A stretch of 22,785 bases of DNA from CAZSWS01 sp964610765 (GTDB lineage: Bacteria; Bacteroidota; Bacteroidia; Bacteroidales; Tannerellaceae). Under the pieces are notes generated by a model. The model was not told the origin of the DNA. It did no database searches and saw only the letters and a list, made by a program, of their open reading frames with translations. Within the stretch, counting starts at the first letter, position 1. Each line of letters opens with the position of its first letter. Location of the stretch: NCBI GenBank assembly GCA_964610765.1, contig CAZSWS010000047.1, positions 1 through 22,785 on the forward strand, read 5' to 3'. The translations under genes were made by a program, and so were the position numbers. Below are positions 1 to 8,390 of this stretch, piece by piece.

Positions 1-25
1 GTACCTCAAATTTCCTATTTAAAGC

Positions 26-59
26 AAATAGAGGAATATATCATTTTAAAACTCTATTT
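26..59. repeat. 8-bp inverted repeat overlapping the first promoter
   Basis: AAATAGAG at 26-33 and its perfect reverse complement CTCTATTT at 52-59 are separated by 18 bp. The right arm overlaps the -7 box at 55-62, where an operator could sit. The left arm is also shared with a smaller repeat, CTATTT/AAATAG at 15-31. The arms are AT-rich, so chance is possible. Confidence 0.35.
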
Positions 60-62
60 TTG
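55..62 (+). promoter_or_regulatory. Bacteroides-type -7 box for the isomerase/kinase operon
   Basis: TATTTTTG matches the Bacteroides consensus TAnnTTTG exactly. Transcription would begin near 67-69, which leaves about 35 nt of leader before the ATG at 104 and almost none before the in-frame ATG at 74. I see no clear -33 TTTG. Confidence 0.6.
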
Positions 63-103
63 TGCTTTAAATAATGAAAACTCAGACAAGAAACGTTGTT
101 TGT

Positions 104-721
104 ATGGAAAGAAATGAAATAGAGGCAATACTACGCCAAGAAGCAGATGCAGTACTCAACATCCCGGTAACTTCCGGCTATCAATCAGCTGTTGAACTGA
201 TTGTTGAACAAGTACATGAAAGAGGAGGAAAACTGATTATCAGTGGCATGGGAAAAGCCGGACAGATAGCCATGAACATTGCGACAACCTTTAGTTCGAC
301 AGGCACACCGGCCTTCTTTCTTCATCCCAGTGAAGCGCAACACGGCGATTTGGGCATTGTGAGAGATAACGATATCATGCTACTCATATCCAACTCAGGG
401 AAAACACGCGAACTCTTGGAGTTAGTAGAACTAACGAAAGGATTGGCACCAAACATGCAATTCATAGTCATCACCTCTAATGCTGAAAGTGAACTGGCAC
501 AATCAGCCACAGTATGCCTGCTAACCGGATCTCCTAAAGAGGTCTGTCCCCTTGGGTTAACTCCCACTACATCAACCACTGTAATGACTGTGATGGGCGA
601 CATTTTAGTTGTCGCAACTATGAGGCAAATTAATTTCTCTAATAAAGATTACGCCAAACGACATCATGGGGGCTACCTAGGCTCAAAGAGCAGAGAGCAG
701 AGCCAACATGAAGAGCTATGA
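104..721 (+). CDS. kdsD: SIS-domain sugar-phosphate isomerase, arabinose-5-phosphate isomerase-like, without CBS domains
   Basis: This is a 205-residue single SIS domain resembling the isomerase half of KdsD/KpsF/GutQ, which interconverts ribulose 5-phosphate and arabinose 5-phosphate for Kdo synthesis in the cytoplasm. Visible signatures are SGMGKAGQIA (47-56), STGTPAFFLHPSEAQHGDLG (65-84), the SNSGKT phosphate-binding loop (96-101), and a C-terminal HHGGYLG (187-193) resembling HPGGALG of KdsD. Canonical KdsD has about 320 residues with two CBS domains. Here the protein stops after SIS, a form known in Bacteroides. An in-frame ATG at 74 would add ten residues, but the promoter box at 55-62 favours 104. 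The gene overlaps the downstream kinase by ATGA, which indicates translational coupling. A 6-phospho-3-hexuloisomerase is the main alternative, but the HPxEAxHGDLG motif fits KdsD better. Confidence 0.8.
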   Translation: MERNEIEAILRQEADAVLNIPVTSGYQSAVELIVEQVHERGGKLIISGMGKAGQIAMNIATTFSSTGTPAFFLHPSEAQHGDLGIVRDNDIMLLISNSGKTRELLELVELTKGLAPNMQFIVITSNAESELAQSATVCLLTGSPKEVCPLGLTPTTSTTVMTVMGDILVVATMRQINFSNKDYAKRHHGGYLGSKSREQSQHEEL

Positions 722-1656
722 GAAAGGTTATAGGTATAGGTGAGACGTTATTAGATGTTGTTTTTCAAAACGGACAACCTATATCTGCTATCCCGGGAGG
801 TTCTGTCCTCAATGGACTGGTATCTTTAGCACGCGCAGACATTCCGGTTATTTTCATTAGTGAAATAGGCAACGACCATATAGGAAAAATCATTCGCTCC
901 TATATGCACGAAAATAATATTCCAACCGACTATATTGATTCCTTCCCTGATGGGAAAAGCCCTGTATCAATGGCTTTTTTAGATGAAGAGAACAATGCGG
1001 AGTTCCTTATCTACAAAGATTACCCGAAAGAGCGGCTTGAAGTTGCCTTTCCTCCAATTGAACAAGATGACATCTTCATCCTCTCCTCTTACTATGCACT
1101 TAATCCGGCTTTACGCGAAAGAGTGGTTGAATTATTGGAGTATGCAAAAGATAGAAAAGCACTGATATACTATGACTTAAACTTCCGAAAACCACATGCG
1201 CACGAAGCAATTAAACTAGTCCCTACGTTTATTGAGAACTTCGAATTTGCCGATATCATTCGCGGCTCTACGGAGGATTTCAATAATCTATACAGCAAGA
1301 GTGACCCGGACGCAATCTATCAAAACCATATGCGCTTTTACAACAAAAAGCTCATCATTACACAAGGGGTTGAAAACGTATTGCTGTACAACGGAACTGA
1401 AAGACTAGAGCTACCCACCACAGAAACAGAAACCACCAGCACGATTGGAGCCGGCGATAATTTCAATGCCGGTGTAATATGGGGACTTATAAAGAACGAT
1501 ATACGAAAAGACGATCTTGATAAACTGACGCCCGGGGCTTGGAGTGCTATCATACAAAATGGCATCGATTTTGCGACGGAAGTATGCCAAACCATCCACA
1601 ACTCGGTATCTGAAGAGTTTGCAAAGTCATATGCCTCTCATTACAAAAACAACTAA
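718..1656 (+). CDS. PfkB-family sugar kinase (fructokinase-like)
   Basis: This is a 312-residue ribokinase/PfkB-fold kinase that transfers phosphate from ATP to a sugar or sugar-like substrate. The N-terminal GETLLDVVF with GGSVLNGLVSLARA (about 27-40) is the substrate-side motif. The C-terminal signature TIGAGDNFNAG (242-252) contains the anion hole and catalytic Asp247. Family members are usually 300-330 residues, so it is complete. The start codon lies inside the stop of the isomerase (ATGA), so the two are almost certainly made together. Pairing with a sugar-phosphate isomerase suggests the kinase product and isomerase substrate are related, but the sugar cannot be read from sequence. Fructokinase is the nearest general annotation. 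A weak hairpin with a T-run follows the stop. Confidence 0.85.
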   Translation: MRKVIGIGETLLDVVFQNGQPISAIPGGSVLNGLVSLARADIPVIFISEIGNDHIGKIIRSYMHENNIPTDYIDSFPDGKSPVSMAFLDEENNAEFLIYKDYPKERLEVAFPPIEQDDIFILSSYYALNPALRERVVELLEYAKDRKALIYYDLNFRKPHAHEAIKLVPTFIENFEFADIIRGSTEDFNNLYSKSDPDAIYQNHMRFYNKKLIITQGVENVLLYNGTERLELPTTETETTSTIGAGDNFNAGVIWGLIKNDIRKDDLDKLTPGAWSAIIQNGIDFATEVCQTIHNSVSEEFAKSYASHYKNN

Positions 1657-1673
1657 ACCCACACATCCCGTCC

Positions 1674-1706
1674 CTATCTCTTTACGATGTTCAGATAGAT
1701 TTTTTA
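1674..1706 (+). terminator. Probable intrinsic terminator of the isomerase/kinase operon
   Basis: CTATCT (1674-1679) pairs with AGATAG (1693-1698) across a 13-nt loop and is followed by A plus six T (1699-1705). It lies 18 bp after the kinase stop and before the helicase promoter. The stem is short and AT-rich, so termination may be partial. Confidence 0.5.
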
Positions 1707-1750
1707 AATGTATTTTAAGACGCAAGTCGCTAATTTTCATTATTTATGAC

Positions 1751-1758
1751 TAACTTTG
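1751..1758 (+). promoter_or_regulatory. -7 box of the DEAD-box helicase gene
   Basis: TAACTTTG is a perfect TAnnTTTG element. The predicted transcription start near 1763 leaves a leader of about 20 nt before the TTG start at 1784. No good -33 TTTG is visible. Confidence 0.6.
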
Positions 1759-1783
1759 CGCCACATTTTATACGAAAACAATT

Positions 1784-3535
1784 TTGAGAACATTTGAAGA
1801 GTTAGGAATTGCATCGGAACTACTCCACGCAATCCAAGAAATGGGGTACGCATCCCCAATGCCGGTACAAGAAGAAGTGATTCCTTATTTACTTGGCGAA
1901 GAAAACGACGTTATTGCATTAGCACAGACAGGAACAGGTAAAACCGCAGCTTTTGGGCTACCTATTCTGCAAAAAATAAATAGCAAAACACGACAACCAC
2001 AAGCATTAATTTTATGCCCAACCAGAGAGCTTTGTCTCCAAATTGCCGGAGACCTCAACGACTATTCTAAATACATGGATGGCGTAAAAGTGCTTCCTGT
2101 ATATGGAGGCTCAAGCATTGAAAGCCAAATACGTGCACTTAAAAACGGAGTACATGTAGTGGTGGCAACTCCCGGACGCTTATTAGATTTACTAGATAGA
2201 AAGACCGTCGACTTAAGCAAAGTTGACAATGTCGTATTGGATGAGGCTGATGAAATGCTGAACATGGGTTTCTCAGACAGCATCAATGCTATATTAGCCC
2301 AAGTGCCTGAAACACGCAATATGCTACTATTCTCGGCAACTATGCCCAAAGGAATAGCCAGCATTACGCGTCAGTACATGAAGAATCCGAAAGAAATCGT
2401 GATTGGAAACAAGAATGAAGGCAATGAGAATATCCGCCACATCTACTTCATGGTACAGGCACGCGACAAATATCTAGCGCTGAAACGTTTGGTCGATTAT
2501 TACCCCAATATTTACGGTATTATTTTCTGTCGCACACGAAAAGAGACACAAGAAATTGCAGACAACCTGATTAAAGACGGTTACAATGCTGACTCATTGC
2601 ATGGAGAATTAAGCCAGGCACAAAGAGACTATGTGATGCAACGATTCCGCATCCGCAACCTCCAGTTGCTGGTAGCTACCGACGTAGCTGCTCGAGGACT
2701 TGACGTAGATGACTTGACACACATTATCAACTACGGACTGCCCGACGAAATCGAATCATATACACACCGAAGCGGACGTACCGGACGTGCCGGGAAAACA
2801 GGTATTTCTATTTCCATCTGCCATATCAGAGAAAAAGGAAAAATCCGTGAGATTAGCCGCACCCTCAATAAAGAGTTTGAGAAAGGCACCATTCCTTCGG
2901 GCGAAAAGATTTGTGAGAAACAATTATTCAACTTAGCCGACAAAATTGAAAAGGTGAAAGTTGATGAAGAAGAAATCAAAGATATTATGCCGGCCATCTT
3001 CCGCAAATTAGACTGGTTGGGAAAAGAAGATATCATCAAACGTTTAGTATCTTTGGAGTTCAACCGCCTAATCGATTATTATAAAGGAGCTGAAGAGATA
3101 AGCATTGTTGACGAAAAGACTGCGAGAAAAGAAGAGCGCAAAGACAAATTTGAAAAGAAAGGACGTAGCTATGAAGCTGAAAAAGGATATGTTCGCTTCT
3201 TCCTCAATTTCGGAAAAAAAGATGGTCTCTTCCCTAATCAACTCATTGAACTAGTCAACCTTTGCGTACCGGGTCGGATAGGCATTGGAAAGATAGACCT
3301 ACGTGATACGTTCTCTTTCTTTGAAGTAGAAGAGCGAGAAGCCAACCGTGTGATGAAAAGCATGAATGGCTATGAAATTGACGGCAGACGCATTTCTGTC
3401 GAGCCTGCACAAGCAAAGAAAGGAGAAGGAGCCAAAGAACGTGGTCCTAGAGGTGGTAACAAAAAGAACCGACTAAACTTCAACCGAGCGGAGCCTTCTG
3501 ACAATGCTGCTCCTTGGAGAAAAAAAAGGCGCTAA
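1784..3535 (+). CDS. DEAD-box ATP-dependent RNA helicase with DbpA-type RNA-binding domain
   Basis: This 583-residue cytoplasmic RNA helicase of the CsdA/DeaD/DbpA group probably acts in ribosome assembly or RNA turnover. Motifs appear in order: a Q-motif region (FEELGI...MPVQ), motif I AQTGTGKT (47-54), PTRELCLQ, TPGRLLD, DEAD (153-156), SAT (184-186), ATDVAARGLD, and HRSGRTGRAG (328-337). After a charged linker, residues about 468-540 (GYVRFFLNFGKKDG...DGRRISVEPA) match the DbpA/CsdA RNA-binding fold. A basic, Gly/Arg/Lys-rich tail follows. The reading frame begins at a TTG, with the motif-rich N-terminus running from it. No in-frame ATG lies near enough to keep the Q motif. The Pif1-like helicase starts 38 bp downstream with no evident promoter or terminator between. 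Confidence 0.95.
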   Translation: MRTFEELGIASELLHAIQEMGYASPMPVQEEVIPYLLGEENDVIALAQTGTGKTAAFGLPILQKINSKTRQPQALILCPTRELCLQIAGDLNDYSKYMDGVKVLPVYGGSSIESQIRALKNGVHVVVATPGRLLDLLDRKTVDLSKVDNVVLDEADEMLNMGFSDSINAILAQVPETRNMLLFSATMPKGIASITRQYMKNPKEIVIGNKNEGNENIRHIYFMVQARDKYLALKRLVDYYPNIYGIIFCRTRKETQEIADNLIKDGYNADSLHGELSQAQRDYVMQRFRIRNLQLLVATDVAARGLDVDDLTHIINYGLPDEIESYTHRSGRTGRAGKTGISISICHIREKGKIREISRTLNKEFEKGTIPSGEKICEKQLFNLADKIEKVKVDEEEIKDIMPAIFRKLDWLGKEDIIKRLVSLEFNRLIDYYKGAEEISIVDEKTARKEERKDKFEKKGRSYEAEKGYVRFFLNFGKKDGLFPNQLIELVNLCVPGRIGIGKIDLRDTFSFFEVEEREANRVMKSMNGYEIDGRRISVEPAQAKKGEGAKERGPRGGNKKNRLNFNRAEPSDNAAPWRKKRR

Positions 3536-3573
3536 GATAAACAAATCGAGGCGTCTACTAAAAGTGACAAATT

Positions 3574-5751
3574 ATGTACGACGCCAGTAACGAACCATTC
3601 AAACTTGCAGCAGACGTGATTATGAACACATCACGCTCTGCTTTTTTGTCCGGTAATGCCGGAACGGGAAAGACTACTTTCCTTAAATTTATTCAAGCAA
3701 ATGCCGATAAGCGGCTGATTGTAGCCGCCCCCACCGGTATAGCTGCTATCAATGCCGGAGGAGTTACGCTCCATTCACTCTTTCAGCTTCCCTTCGAACC
3801 ATATACACCCAACTACGAGGGGCATAAAATCCTCAACCATCATGTGCGCTTCCATAGAAGCAAGATCAACTTGCTACGCGAACTGGAGCTCCTCATCATT
3901 GACGAAGTCAGTATGCTTCGGGCAGACATGTTGGATGCAATTGATGCGATTCTGCGCCGATTTCGCAACATTCCGCTTCCTTTCGGAGGTGTTCAAATGC
4001 TATTTATCGGCGATCTCTATCAACTTCCACCCGTACTTCAAGAGCAGGATGAAGAAAGACTCAAACCTTATTATGAGTCTCCATTCTTCTTTCATGCTCA
4101 TGCAATGAACGGATACGAACTTGTACATATTCATCTTAAAAAGATTTATCGCCAGGAGGAAGAAGTCTTTATTAATTTGCTAAACCGCATACGCATCAAT
4201 CAAGCCACATCGGCCGACTTAGCCATACTCAATAAACAGTTTACACACGACAGTCTAGCGCAACACCCACAACACATTGTACTTTCTACCCATAATTACA
4301 AAGTAGACCGTATCAATAAAGAAGAACTCGCTCGCTTAAAAGAGAAAGAATACTTATTCGTAGGTAAACAAACCGGCGACTTCTCCGAACATGCTCTGCC
4401 TACAGATAAAGAACTATACCTCAAACAAGGTGCACGCGTCATGTTCACTAAAAATGACACCAGCGAAAAGCAGGCGTATTACAATGGGAAAACAGGCGTG
4501 GTTGAGTCTTTGAGCAATGACCTGATTATGGTTCGCTGCCACGACGGCAGTTACGTACGGGTAGCACCTGAATCATGGAAAAACATCCGCTATTCACTAA
4601 ATGCAGATACCGGAGAAATAAAAGAAGAAGAGATTGGCACCTACACACAGTATCCACTACGATTAGCCTGGGCCATCACAGTACATAAAAGCCAAGGACT
4701 AACATTCGACCATGTGATTGTTGACGTGCAGCAGGCTTTTGCTGCCGGACAAGTATATGTAGCACTCAGTCGTTGTCGGTCGTTAGACGGGCTATTACTT
4801 TCTTCACCCATTACACCCAGCTGCATCGAGAGCAATCCACTAGTGTCAGCCTTTTCTACCCAAGAAACAAGCATCGAAGACATACTGGATATTCTATCTA
4901 AAGAGAAAACAGCCTACTGTGCCGACCGCATGAAACAAGTATTCAACTGGCTGCCCATTATTCATAGCCTAAACGGTTGGATAGAACTTATTCAAGAAAA
5001 AGAGTTCCCACAAAAAGGAGAAACCCTGCTACTTGCCGAAACATTACGAGAGCTAGCCATACAGCAAGAAGACGTGGCTCGTAAGTTTCGTCAGGAAATA
5101 GGAAAGATTACTTCCTCCCCCAACTTTCTAAGCAAGGAAGGCTTAGCATATTTGAAAGAACGTACACAGAAAGCGGTTATTTATTTCCATAAAGAGATTA
5201 ATGACAACATTCTATCTCCCCTAAACAGGCATATTCTTCTTACAGAACGTAAGCCCAGAGTCAAGCAATATATCCGCAAAGCCAAAGGATACCGCGACAA
5301 CATCAGCACCTTTCTAAATAAGATGGAAACAATCCGCTTTGGCAACTTAAAACTAACTCAGGAGCTTGATTTACAAGCATCCGAAGAAGAGGACATCTCT
5401 ATCGAAGAAACGCCTAAAAAAGCTCAAAAGGCTAAGACTGAAAGAGGTGCCTCAGCCCGAATCACTTTAGAGCTTTTTCGAACAGGATTAGACATAGGGG
5501 GCATCGCACAAGAACGAAGTATGGCAGTCAGCACCATTGAAAGTCATTTAGAAAAAGCAATTATTGCAGGAGAGGTGACTGCCACTGAACTCATACAGGC
5601 AGATCGCTACATGCAACTCCATAAAAAACTACAAAAGGTTCCACTTAACCAGCCATTATCAACCATAAAGCAAGCTGCGACTGAATTTAGCTATGGTGAG
5701 CTACGCTTTTACATGGCTGACAAAAGAAGAAAAGACAAAAAGCATGTATAA
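3574..5751 (+). CDS. Pif1-like superfamily 1 DNA helicase with C-terminal helix-turn-helix
   Basis: This 725-residue protein probably unwinds DNA with ATP in genome maintenance. The N-terminal part is Pif1/RecD2-like: Walker A GNAGTGKTT (27-35), an APTGIAAINAGG segment, Walker B IIDE with D110-E111, a GD..QLPPV motif near residue 150, VHKSQGL (370-376) and YVALSR (395-400). The middle, roughly 440-610, is helical and charged; I do not recognise a domain there. Residues about 629-690 (ARITLELFRTGLDIGGIAQERS... STIESHL) look like the HTH_40/RQC-like winged-helix domain that ends several Bacteroidota helicases. The gene follows the RNA helicase by 38 bp and overlaps the next gene by 8 bp, so all three may share transcripts. 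Substrate preference, for example for G-quadruplexes or forks, cannot be inferred. Confidence 0.9.
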   Translation: MYDASNEPFKLAADVIMNTSRSAFLSGNAGTGKTTFLKFIQANADKRLIVAAPTGIAAINAGGVTLHSLFQLPFEPYTPNYEGHKILNHHVRFHRSKINLLRELELLIIDEVSMLRADMLDAIDAILRRFRNIPLPFGGVQMLFIGDLYQLPPVLQEQDEERLKPYYESPFFFHAHAMNGYELVHIHLKKIYRQEEEVFINLLNRIRINQATSADLAILNKQFTHDSLAQHPQHIVLSTHNYKVDRINKEELARLKEKEYLFVGKQTGDFSEHALPTDKELYLKQGARVMFTKNDTSEKQAYYNGKTGVVESLSNDLIMVRCHDGSYVRVAPESWKNIRYSLNADTGEIKEEEIGTYTQYPLRLAWAITVHKSQGLTFDHVIVDVQQAFAAGQVYVALSRCRSLDGLLLSSPITPSCIESNPLVSAFSTQETSIEDILDILSKEKTAYCADRMKQVFNWLPIIHSLNGWIELIQEKEFPQKGETLLLAETLRELAIQQEDVARKFRQEIGKITSSPNFLSKEGLAYLKERTQKAVIYFHKEINDNILSPLNRHILLTERKPRVKQYIRKAKGYRDNISTFLNKMETIRFGNLKLTQELDLQASEEEDISIEETPKKAQKAKTERGASARITLELFRTGLDIGGIAQERSMAVSTIESHLEKAIIAGEVTATELIQADRYMQLHKKLQKVPLNQPLSTIKQAATEFSYGELRFYMADKRRKDKKHV

Positions 5752-6238
5752 AATAGGACTACTATCAGACACACACGGATATTGGGACGAGAAGTATGTC
5801 GATTATTTTTCATCTTGCGATGAGATATGGCATGCGGGCGATATAGGTTCAGAAAAGTTAGTAGAGCAACTGCGTACGATCAAACCTCTACGAGCTGTAT
5901 ATGGCAATATTGACGGACAAGGCTTACGAATGCTCTTCCCTAAAGTACAGCAATTCACCATCGAAGGAGTCAAGGTACTTATGACACATATTGGAGGTTA
6001 TCCCGGGAGATATGAACCAGCCATACGCCCTTTACTCGCTGAATATAAACCGGATTTATTTGTTGCGGGTCATTCACACATCCTGAAAGTAATCTATGAT
6101 AAAAGACTCGAATGCCTACACGTCAATCCCGGAGCAGCAGGAATCAGTGGTTTTCATCAAGTGCGCACCTTGCTTCGATTTACGATAGATGCAGGAAACA
6201 TTAAAGATATGGAAGTCATTGAACTAGGAAATCGCTAG
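5744..6238 (+). CDS. YfcE/MJ0936-type metallophosphoesterase
   Basis: This 164-residue calcineurin-like phosphoesterase would use two divalent metals to cleave phosphomonoesters or phosphodiesters. The ligand motifs are intact: SDTHG with D9 and H11, HAGDIG with D33, GNID with N55, MTHIGG with H82, and AGHSH with H110 and H112. The start is the ATG at 5744, inside the last codons of the helicase (8-bp overlap). An in-frame ATG at 5693 would add 17 residues that precede the conserved beta strand and are only read-through of the helicase frame. Coupling to a DNA helicase may point to nucleic-acid ends or nucleotides as substrates, but this is only context. The physiological substrate of the family is generally unknown. 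Confidence 0.9.
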   Translation: MYKIGLLSDTHGYWDEKYVDYFSSCDEIWHAGDIGSEKLVEQLRTIKPLRAVYGNIDGQGLRMLFPKVQQFTIEGVKVLMTHIGGYPGRYEPAIRPLLAEYKPDLFVAGHSHILKVIYDKRLECLHVNPGAAGISGFHQVRTLLRFTIDAGNIKDMEVIELGNR

Positions 6239-6264
6239 AAAAGAATCCGAAACACTTCTCCCAA

Positions 6265-7434
6265 CTAGCTTCTCATTGACACACGCTGACATGCATATTG
6301 TTCAGCAATCAAGACAGTCGACTGCAAATAGGGAAATTCATGTAGAAAATACTTACTAAACAGGTTCCCACCAAGTTCTTCTTCGATCTGCTTAACTGTC
6401 CATAGCTTTCCATCCATCTGCTTTTTAAGTTGTTGAAACTGTTCTTCGGTTTGGATATTTAAGACATGCAACGAAACAAGAACTTTTGCATTTTCATCCT
6501 CATCTGAATAGCGAATCAAAAAACGAGGGTGCAGTTCTACTCCATTAAACAACGAATCAATTCTTTCTTTTAATGCCTGCTCAACTGTTTTTTTATACGG
6601 AATAAAAAAACGTATAGGAAAATCCAGCATTTCCGGACATACACGCTCTTCTTTTCCACGTTTTGTCAAGTACACTTTTCCATCATACAATACGGCTACA
6701 CGCACAACCGGATGGCGAAATCGCCCTCCTGACAATCGCATACTTATGGATTGGGCAATGCGCCCCACTACCTGTCCTTGCTCATTCAACACCGGCAGCC
6801 ATGTTTCTTTTCTGAGCGTCCCACTTAGAATTTTCAATCGGATATGCTCATAGAAAAGTAAACCAAGTCCAATCAGAATGCCAAAATCATGTACAAAAAT
6901 GTATTCGAAATGAATATTCTTCATTGAATCAGGCATAATTGTAAAAATGAGCACCGAGAAAAGATGGATCGTATATAAATTCTGTAAGATGGGAGCTATA
7001 TAAAAAAACTCTGAAATAGACAGTCTAAGGTGAGCTTTTCGGGTTGATTGGCTCATAGAAAGTCTGATTCTCTTCATGATAGGGCGCTTCATCAAAATGA
7101 ACAAACTCAAGGATATAACCAATAGCAGTTCAATAAGCAACGGTGAGTAAATAAATAAAATAGGTTCAAGTTCCAGAACCATCAACACAGAATACATAAT
7201 CAATGCTGTGGCACTGGGGAAAAGCATGAATTGAAAAAAGCGATCTTTAAATAAGAAAAAGAGCGAAATACTTACCACACAAAAGATGGCAGCTAAGATG
7301 AAAGAAATCACATACGAAAAGTAGCTGGTGAGCAACATAAACAAGAGCACAGGCAATACCCCAACCATCTGATTGGATATACCCAACTTACCTTTTTTAT
7401 GTTTTTTTGCGTCTAGTCTCATTACTTCTGCCAT
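6265..7434 (-). CDS. Multi-pass membrane protein with C-terminal degenerate Nudix-like domain
   Basis: This is a 389-residue protein of unknown function. After a basic N-terminus, hydrophobic segments lie at about 23-42, 43-62, 70-88, 92-115, 140-165 and 180-196, giving roughly six membrane spans. Residues about 208-360 resemble a Nudix/IPP-isomerase-type fold: LPVLNEQGQVVGRIAQS, then HPVVRVAVLYDGKVYLTKRG (241-260), and a late LWTVKQIEEEL. The Nudix box that should follow is degraded. KKTVEQALKERI (281-292) aligns with the GEtxeeAaxREL stretch, but RE is inverted to ER, the upstream Gly-Gly is lost and the EE pair is replaced, so hydrolysis is unlikely. I infer a cytosolic ligand-sensing or structural domain on a membrane anchor. 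It lies 103 bp downstream of lipA without an obvious promoter, so it may be read through. It converges with the phosphoesterase gene. Confidence 0.75.
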   Translation of the reverse strand: MAEVMRLDAKKHKKGKLGISNQMVGVLPVLLFMLLTSYFSYVISFILAAIFCVVSISLFFLFKDRFFQFMLFPSATALIMYSVLMVLELEPILFIYSPLLIELLLVISLSLFILMKRPIMKRIRLSMSQSTRKAHLRLSISEFFYIAPILQNLYTIHLFSVLIFTIMPDSMKNIHFEYIFVHDFGILIGLGLLFYEHIRLKILSGTLRKETWLPVLNEQGQVVGRIAQSISMRLSGGRFRHPVVRVAVLYDGKVYLTKRGKEERVCPEMLDFPIRFFIPYKKTVEQALKERIDSLFNGVELHPRFLIRYSDEDENAKVLVSLHVLNIQTEEQFQQLKKQMDGKLWTVKQIEEELGGNLFSKYFLHEFPYLQSTVLIAEQYACQRVSMRS

Positions 7435-7537
7435 GCTTATTCCCTATGGACTCTATCAATAAAACAATAACAGAAAAAGAAAGTTGCAGACAGCAGCCAA
7501 CAAAAAAAGGAAGGAACTAGCAACGTGACAGTTAGCA

Positions 7538-8386
7538 CTAAAGTTCGTAGTGAGTGGAACGATAGGATGAGCGAACCAATGGGGCAGATTCTACATAACG
7601 AAGTCCCAAAGCAAGTCCTTCATCCCGATAGCGGTCAAACTGATCCGGATGAACATATTCGACCACCGGAATATTTTTTCGGGAAGGTTGCAAGTATTGC
7701 CCAATTGTCAGCACAGATACGCCGGCATCATAGACATCCTTCATCAACTCATTCACTTCTTCAGGTCGTTCACCCAGTCCCAGCATAATACCTGTTTTAG
7801 CTATCACACCACTTTCAGCAATATGTTTCAGTACCGAAAGACTCACCTCGTATTTAGCAGCACTACGCACCTCGGGCGTCAATCGGCGGATAGTTTCCAT
7901 GTTGTGGGCAATGGTTTCCGGCTTCTCCCGAATCACAACATCTACCAAATCCATGCGACCTTGAAAATCCGGTATCAACACTTCTATCGTTGTCTCAGGA
8001 TTTAAACGCTTAATTTCCCGGATGGTTTGCGCCCAATGCTCCGCTCCTAAATCCGGCAAATCATCTCGATCTACCGAAGTAATTACAGCATGCTTCAGCT
8101 GCATCAGTCGGATACTTTCAGCCACTCGTGTAGGCTCGTTAGCGTCAAGTGGCAGCGGCTTACCGGTCAGCGTATTGCAAAACCGACAAGAGCGTGTACA
8201 TATCTCCCCGGCAATCATCAAGGTAGCTGTTCCGCATCCCCAGCACTCTCCTAAATTGGGGCATTTCCCACTTGTGCAAATGGTATGCAACCCATGCGAT
8301 TCTACAATTCGTTTGGTTCGCGAAAAAGCCTCATTCCCACGTAGCCGGACTTTCAACCATTCCGGCTTGCGTACCCGTTCAGCCAT
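7538..8386 (-). CDS. lipA: Lipoyl synthase (radical SAM)
   Basis: This 282-residue enzyme inserts two sulfur atoms into octanoyl groups on lipoyl domains, completing the lipoyl cofactor of 2-oxoacid dehydrogenases and the glycine cleavage system. The auxiliary cluster cysteines C37, C42 and C48 (CTSGKCPNLGEC), the radical SAM C63-x3-C67-x2-C70 (CTRSCRFC), and the C-terminal RSSY motif (272-275), whose serine ligates the auxiliary cluster, are all present. Length and motifs indicate a complete enzyme. It starts 4 bp after the stop of the DPP IV gene, so it appears to be transcribed from that gene's promoter. No lipB or lplA is seen in the window. Confidence 0.97.
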   Translation of the reverse strand: MAERVRKPEWLKVRLRGNEAFSRTKRIVESHGLHTICTSGKCPNLGECWGCGTATLMIAGEICTRSCRFCNTLTGKPLPLDANEPTRVAESIRLMQLKHAVITSVDRDDLPDLGAEHWAQTIREIKRLNPETTIEVLIPDFQGRMDLVDVVIREKPETIAHNMETIRRLTPEVRSAAKYEVSLSVLKHIAESGVIAKTGIMLGLGERPEEVNELMKDVYDAGVSVLTIGQYLQPSRKNIPVVEYVHPDQFDRYRDEGLALGLRYVESAPLVRSSYRSTHYEL

Positions 8387-8390
8387 CTGA

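Noticed and set aside
6228..6290. GCTAG/CTAGC pair between the convergent phosphoesterase and membrane-protein genes, as a bidirectional terminator
   Set aside because: Only five pairs across a loop of about 35 nt and no T-run on either side.
7649..8005. Plus-strand frame opposite lipA
   Set aside because: Shadow of lipA, whose minus-strand product has all cluster cysteines.
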